Source: Hydrogenophaga sp. PBL-H3 (GTDB lineage: Bacteria; Pseudomonadota; Gammaproteobacteria; Burkholderiales; Burkholderiaceae_C). From it: 64,000 nucleotides of DNA. The DNA lies in assembly GCF_010104355.1 (NCBI RefSeq), contig NZ_CP044972.1:310001-374000 (forward strand), given 5' to 3'. This document shows, one piece after another, positions 61,066 to 64,000 of this stretch. Made by a program: the position numbers and the translations under genes. The notes beneath the pieces are model-generated. The model was not told the origin of the DNA and did not search any database. It saw only the letters and a program-made list of their open reading frames with translations. Position 1 is the stretch's first letter. Each line of letters begins with the position of its first letter.

Positions 61066-61956
61066 ATGACCGAAGCCCTCGTTTCCGCCCCCGCTGCCCC
61101 GGCCGTCTTCGACGCCGAGAAGTTTCGCCAGACCACGCGCGCGCAGTGGGAGAACACCGCCGAAGCCTGGAACCGATGGGGCCCCTTGCTGGCGCGATGG
61201 CTCGGCCCGGCCACCGAGGCCATGCTCGACATGGCGGCGGTCGGCCTTGGTGCGCGTGTGCTCGACGTGGCGGCCGGCGCGGGTGAACAAACCCTGGTCG
61301 CCGCGCGCCGCGTGGGCGCTGGCGGCCATGTCCTGGCCACCGACATCTCGCCTGCCATCCTGCGCCATGCGCGCGCGGCGGCCGAGCAGGCCGGGCTGGC
61401 GAACGTGGACACGATGGAACTCGATGGCGAGCGCCACGACCTGGTGCCCGGCGCGTCTTTTGATGCCGCGGTGTCGCGCGTCGGCCTGATCTATTTTCCC
61501 GACCAGCAGCGCGCTCTCGCCGGCATCCGCCATGCCCTGAAGCCGGGAGGGCGCTTCGCCGCGGTGGTGTACTCCACGGCCGAGCGCAACCCCTTCTTCG
61601 CGCTGCCGGTCGGCATCATCCGGCGCCGCGCGCAGCTGCCGCCCCCCTTGCCCGGGCAGCCTGGGCCGTTCTCCCTGGGCGGCGAGGGCGTGCTGGCGAA
61701 GACGCTGGAGCAAGCGGGCTTTCGGAACGTGGAGGTGCGCAAGGTCGATTCCCCGGTCCGCCTGCCGAGTGCCGCCGAGTGCGTGCGCTTCGAGCGCGAG
61801 TCCTTCGGTGCCCTGCACCAGATGATGGCCGGCCTGAGCGAAGACGAACGCGCCGACACCTGGCGAGAAATCGAGGAAGCCTTGCTCCGCTTTGAAACCC
61901 CGACAGAGGGTTTCGTGGGGCCGTGCGAGATGCTGGTGGGGGCGGGCACGCGCTGA
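61066..61956 (+). CDS. SAM-dependent methyltransferase, class I
   Basis: 296 residues. SAM-binding motif I RVLDVAAGAGEQTLVAAR near 64-81, motif II acidic turn VLATDISPAIL near 90, motif III ALKPGGRFAAVVYS near 158. Resembles UbiE/Coq5-like and arsenite-type small-molecule methyltransferases without the specific signatures of either. AAGGAG 6 bases before ATG 61066. Divergent from the HxlR gene across 129 bases, so probably controlled by it. Confidence 0.85.
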   Translation: MTEALVSAPAAPAVFDAEKFRQTTRAQWENTAEAWNRWGPLLARWLGPATEAMLDMAAVGLGARVLDVAAGAGEQTLVAARRVGAGGHVLATDISPAILRHARAAAEQAGLANVDTMELDGERHDLVPGASFDAAVSRVGLIYFPDQQRALAGIRHALKPGGRFAAVVYSTAERNPFFALPVGIIRRRAQLPPPLPGQPGPFSLGGEGVLAKTLEQAGFRNVEVRKVDSPVRLPSAAECVRFERESFGALHQMMAGLSEDERADTWREIEEALLRFETPTEGFVGPCEMLVGAGTR

Positions 61957-62022
61957 GCGGGCCGTGATGTCGTCGGACGGCTTCAGGGCGAGGCCAGCCG
62001 GGGTGTGGCGACGGACAGAACC

Positions 62023-62355
62023 TCAGGCCCGCGTGTCCAGCAAGGTGCCGAGCATGCGGTCTTCCGTCTGCACCGTGCGCAGGTTGGCGGCGAAGCTGTA
62101 GAGGCTGATGCGCTGCCCCACCAGATCGTCGGCCAGCCGGTCAAAAGGCTTCGACACCTCGGCCTCACGGCCGACCTGCGCGTCCACGCCGCCCGCGTCG
62201 GGCCGGGCGGTCTGGGCCGTCAGCTGGCGCCGGAACTCAGGCGTCTGCACGTTGGCCAGGTTGTGCGCGTGTGAGTCCAGCTTGAGTTGCGCGGCGCGCA
62301 TGCCGCTCAGACCAATGGCGGAGGCCGAGCTGCCTGAGAGGGTGGAGATGGACAT
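62023..62355 (-). CDS. Flagellar basal-body rod-like protein, orphan
   Basis: 110 residues from ATG 62355. The N-terminus (IGLSGMRAAQLKLDSHAHNLANVQTP, residues about 14-39) resembles the conserved N-terminal helix of rod/hook proteins FlgB, FlgC and FlgE, and the C-terminus (LYSFAANLRTVQTEDRMLGTLL) resembles their C-terminal helix. Between them is only a short linker, less than in FlgC. No other flagellar gene is nearby. Divergent from proA. Confidence 0.7.
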   Translation of the reverse strand: MSISTLSGSSASAIGLSGMRAAQLKLDSHAHNLANVQTPEFRRQLTAQTARPDAGGVDAQVGREAEVSKPFDRLADDLVGQRISLYSFAANLRTVQTEDRMLGTLLDTRA

Positions 62356-62473
62356 GGTGGACGGGGTGAAGGAGGGCGGATGGACGGCTATCTCCTCCGG
62401 TCTATCGGCTGGCGCGGCGGCAACTTGAGCCCATGGCCGACACAAGCGCCTCCCCTCTGCGAAAATCTCGCGC

Positions 62474-63754
62474 ATGAACGCGACCAACACCACCGAACTC
62501 ATGCACACCCTGGGCCAGCAGGCCAAGGCGGCCTCGGCGCTCATGGCCAAGGCCAGCGCGGCCACCAAACAGCGCGCCTTGCTCGGCCTGGCCGCCTTGC
62601 TGCGCGCCAATGTGCAGGCGCTGCAGCTCGACAACGCCAAGGACCTGGAGCGCGCCCGCGCCGCCGGTCTGGCCGAACCCCTGGTGGACCGCCTCAAGCT
62701 CACGCCCCGGGTCATCGAGACCTGCGCCCAGGGCTGCGAGCAGCTCGCCGCCATGCCCGAGATCATTGGCGACATCACCGGTCTGAAGCAGATGCCCAGC
62801 GGCATTCGCGTGGGGCAGATGCGCGTGCCCATCGGCGTCTTCGGCATGATCTACGAGAGCCGGCCCAACGTGACCATCGAAGCCGCGTCGCTGTCCATCA
62901 AGAGCGGCAACGCGGCCATCCTGCGCGGCGGCTCTGAGGCCATCGAGTCTAACCGCGCGTTGGCCGCGCTGGTGCAGCGCGCCATGGTGGACGCTGGCCT
63001 GCCGGCCGACGCGGTGCAGCTCGTGCCCACCACCGACCGCGCCGCCGTGGGCCAGCTCATCACCATGCCGCAGTACGTGGACGTGATCATTCCGCGCGGT
63101 GGCAAGGGCCTGATCGAGCGCATCAGCGCCGAAGCCAAGGTGCCCGTCATCAAGCACCTGGACGGCAACTGCCACACCTACGTGGACGACCCCTGCGACA
63201 TCGCCATGGCCGTGACCGTGGCCGACAACGCCAAGACCCAGAAGTACAGCCCCTGCAATGCCACCGAGAGCTTGCTGGTGGCGCGCGCCGTGGCGGCCGA
63301 TTTCCTGCCGAAAATCGGCGCCATCTACGCGGCCAAGGGCGTGGAGATGCGCTGCTGCCCGGAATCGAAGGCGATCCTGGCCACGGTGCCGGGCGCCCAC
63401 CTGAAAGACGCGACCGAGGCCGACTGGTCCGAGGAATACCTCGCGCCGGTGATCAGCATCAAGCTGGTGGACGGCGTGGACGAGGCGATTGCCCACATCA
63501 ACCACTACAGCAGCCACCACACCGACGCCATCCTCACCACCGACCACAGGCACGCCCAGCGTTTCCTGCGTGAGGTGGATTCGGCCAGCGTGATGGTGAA
63601 TGCGAGCACCCGCTTCGCCGACGGTTTCGAGTTCGGCCTGGGCGCAGAAATCGGCATCTCCACCGACAAGTTCCACGCCCGCGGGCCGGTGGGTGTGGAG
63701 GGCTTGACCTCGCTGAAATACGTGGTGCTGGGCGAGGGCGAAGTGCGGGGCTGA
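62474..63754 (+). CDS. proA: Glutamate-5-semialdehyde dehydrogenase (gamma-glutamyl phosphate reductase)
   Basis: 426 residues. ALDH fold with [20 protein letters not shown] near 117-136 (split over the cofactor region), the catalytic Cys in [11 protein letters not shown] near 233, and C-terminal [21 protein letters not shown] near 390-410. Second step of proline synthesis. In Burkholderiales proA usually follows holA closely; here some 18 kb of other genes lie between. Confidence 0.96.
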   Translation: MNATNTTELMHTLGQQAKAASALMAKASAATKQRALLGLAALLRANVQALQLDNAKDLERARAAGLAEPLVDRLKLTPRVIETCAQGCEQLAAMPEIIGDITGLKQMPSGIRVGQMRVPIGVFGMIYESRPNVTIEAASLSIKSGNAAILRGGSEAIESNRALAALVQRAMVDAGLPADAVQLVPTTDRAAVGQLITMPQYVDVIIPRGGKGLIERISAEAKVPVIKHLDGNCHTYVDDPCDIAMAVTVADNAKTQKYSPCNATESLLVARAVAADFLPKIGAIYAAKGVEMRCCPESKAILATVPGAHLKDATEADWSEEYLAPVISIKLVDGVDEAIAHINHYSSHHTDAILTTDHRHAQRFLREVDSASVMVNASTRFADGFEFGLGAEIGISTDKFHARGPVGVEGLTSLKYVVLGEGEVRG

Positions 63755-63782
63755 CCGACCGTCCATCAGCAGGAGGGTGGCC

Positions 63783-64000
63783 ATGTGCCGCAACATCAAG
63801 ACCCTGTTCAACTTCGAGCCGCCCGCGACCGAGCTGGAGATCCGGGACGCCGCGTTGCAGTTCGTGCGCAAGCTCAGCGGTTTCAACGTGCCCTCCCAAG
63901 CCAACGAAGCCGCGTTTGACCGCGCGGTGGAGCAGGTGGCGGGCTCCGCGCGCGAGCTGATCCAGTCGCTGCGCACGAGCGCTGAACCGCGTGATCGCGC
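63783..64000 (+). CDS. DUF2277 family protein, 5' part
   Basis: Starts at ATG 63783 with AGGAGGG about 10 bases upstream and runs off the window end after 72 codons. MCRNIKTLFNFEPPATELEI is the characteristic start of DUF2277, a family of about 85-residue proteins of unknown function, so only some 10-15 residues are missing. It follows proA by 28 bases and is probably co-transcribed. Confidence 0.85.
   Translation, partial: MCRNIKTLFNFEPPATELEIRDAALQFVRKLSGFNVPSQANEAAFDRAVEQVAGSARELIQSLRTSAEPRDR

Noticed and set aside
44044-62440. Genomic island with integrase or prophage
   Set aside because: No integrase, transposase, phage gene, tRNA or flanking direct repeat could be found; only broken synteny is supported.

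Overview
The window is about 64 kb of GC-rich chromosomal DNA. Gene families, gene order (hpf-ptsN-hprK, fur, bamE-dapB, exbBD, leuS-lptE-holA, proA) and dense coding point to a betaproteobacterium of the order Burkholderiales, most likely Comamonadaceae (Hydrogenophaga-like; the genus is inference). No rRNA, tRNA, CRISPR array, transposase or prophage gene was seen, and no gene-free stretch exceeds 300 bases.

Layout. (1) 0-7 kb: a tightly packed plus-strand run of nitronate monooxygenase (cut by the window start), a B12-dependent class II ribonucleotide reductase split by an intein, NnrS, a nitroreductase-like flavoprotein, a small unknown protein and a hemerythrin-like protein. This looks like a low-oxygen / nitrogen-oxide set. 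(2) 7-10.6 kb: a minus-strand 3-hydroxybenzoate-gentisate operon with a divergent MarR regulator. (3) 10.6-14.7 kb: two flavin-split-barrel proteins (one fused to GAF and a probable winged helix), a second hemerythrin-like protein, ArfB, a b-type cytochrome and a PepSY protein. (4) 14.8-18.8 kb: a polyamine-type ABC operon (potD-A-B-C order). (5) 19-24.5 kb: mnmA, a DUF3422 membrane protein, a twin-receiver response regulator and two beheaded histidine kinases facing away from each other, then a Nudix hydrolase. (6) 24.5-34.4 kb: the three-gene proton-translocating transhydrogenase, a fatty acyl-CoA ligase, MTA/SAH nucleosidase, corA behind a structured leader with a small upstream reading frame, a patatin-like lipase and a hybrid kinase. 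(7) 34.6-44 kb: the conserved housekeeping block hpf-ptsN-hprK / fur / bamE-dapB-exbB-exbD-leuS-lptE-holA. (8) 44-62.4 kb: an accessory catabolic/transport block (AraC regulator, complete branched-chain-type ABC transporter, aldehyde dehydrogenase, molybdenum hydroxylase operon, TetR regulator, TRAP transporter, HxlR regulator, methyltransferase). (9) 62-64 kb: an orphan flagellar-rod-like protein, proA, and the start of a DUF2277 gene.

The most unusual signals are: the corA leader, with two mutually exclusive helices, one inside a 17-codon reading frame; the paired 5'-truncated histidine kinases around 23.1 kb; the intein whose +1 residue is the reductase's thiyl-radical cysteine and whose last residue is Gln; REP-like hairpin repeats sitting only in spacers of the liv operon; and a double TetR operator with centres 31 bp apart.
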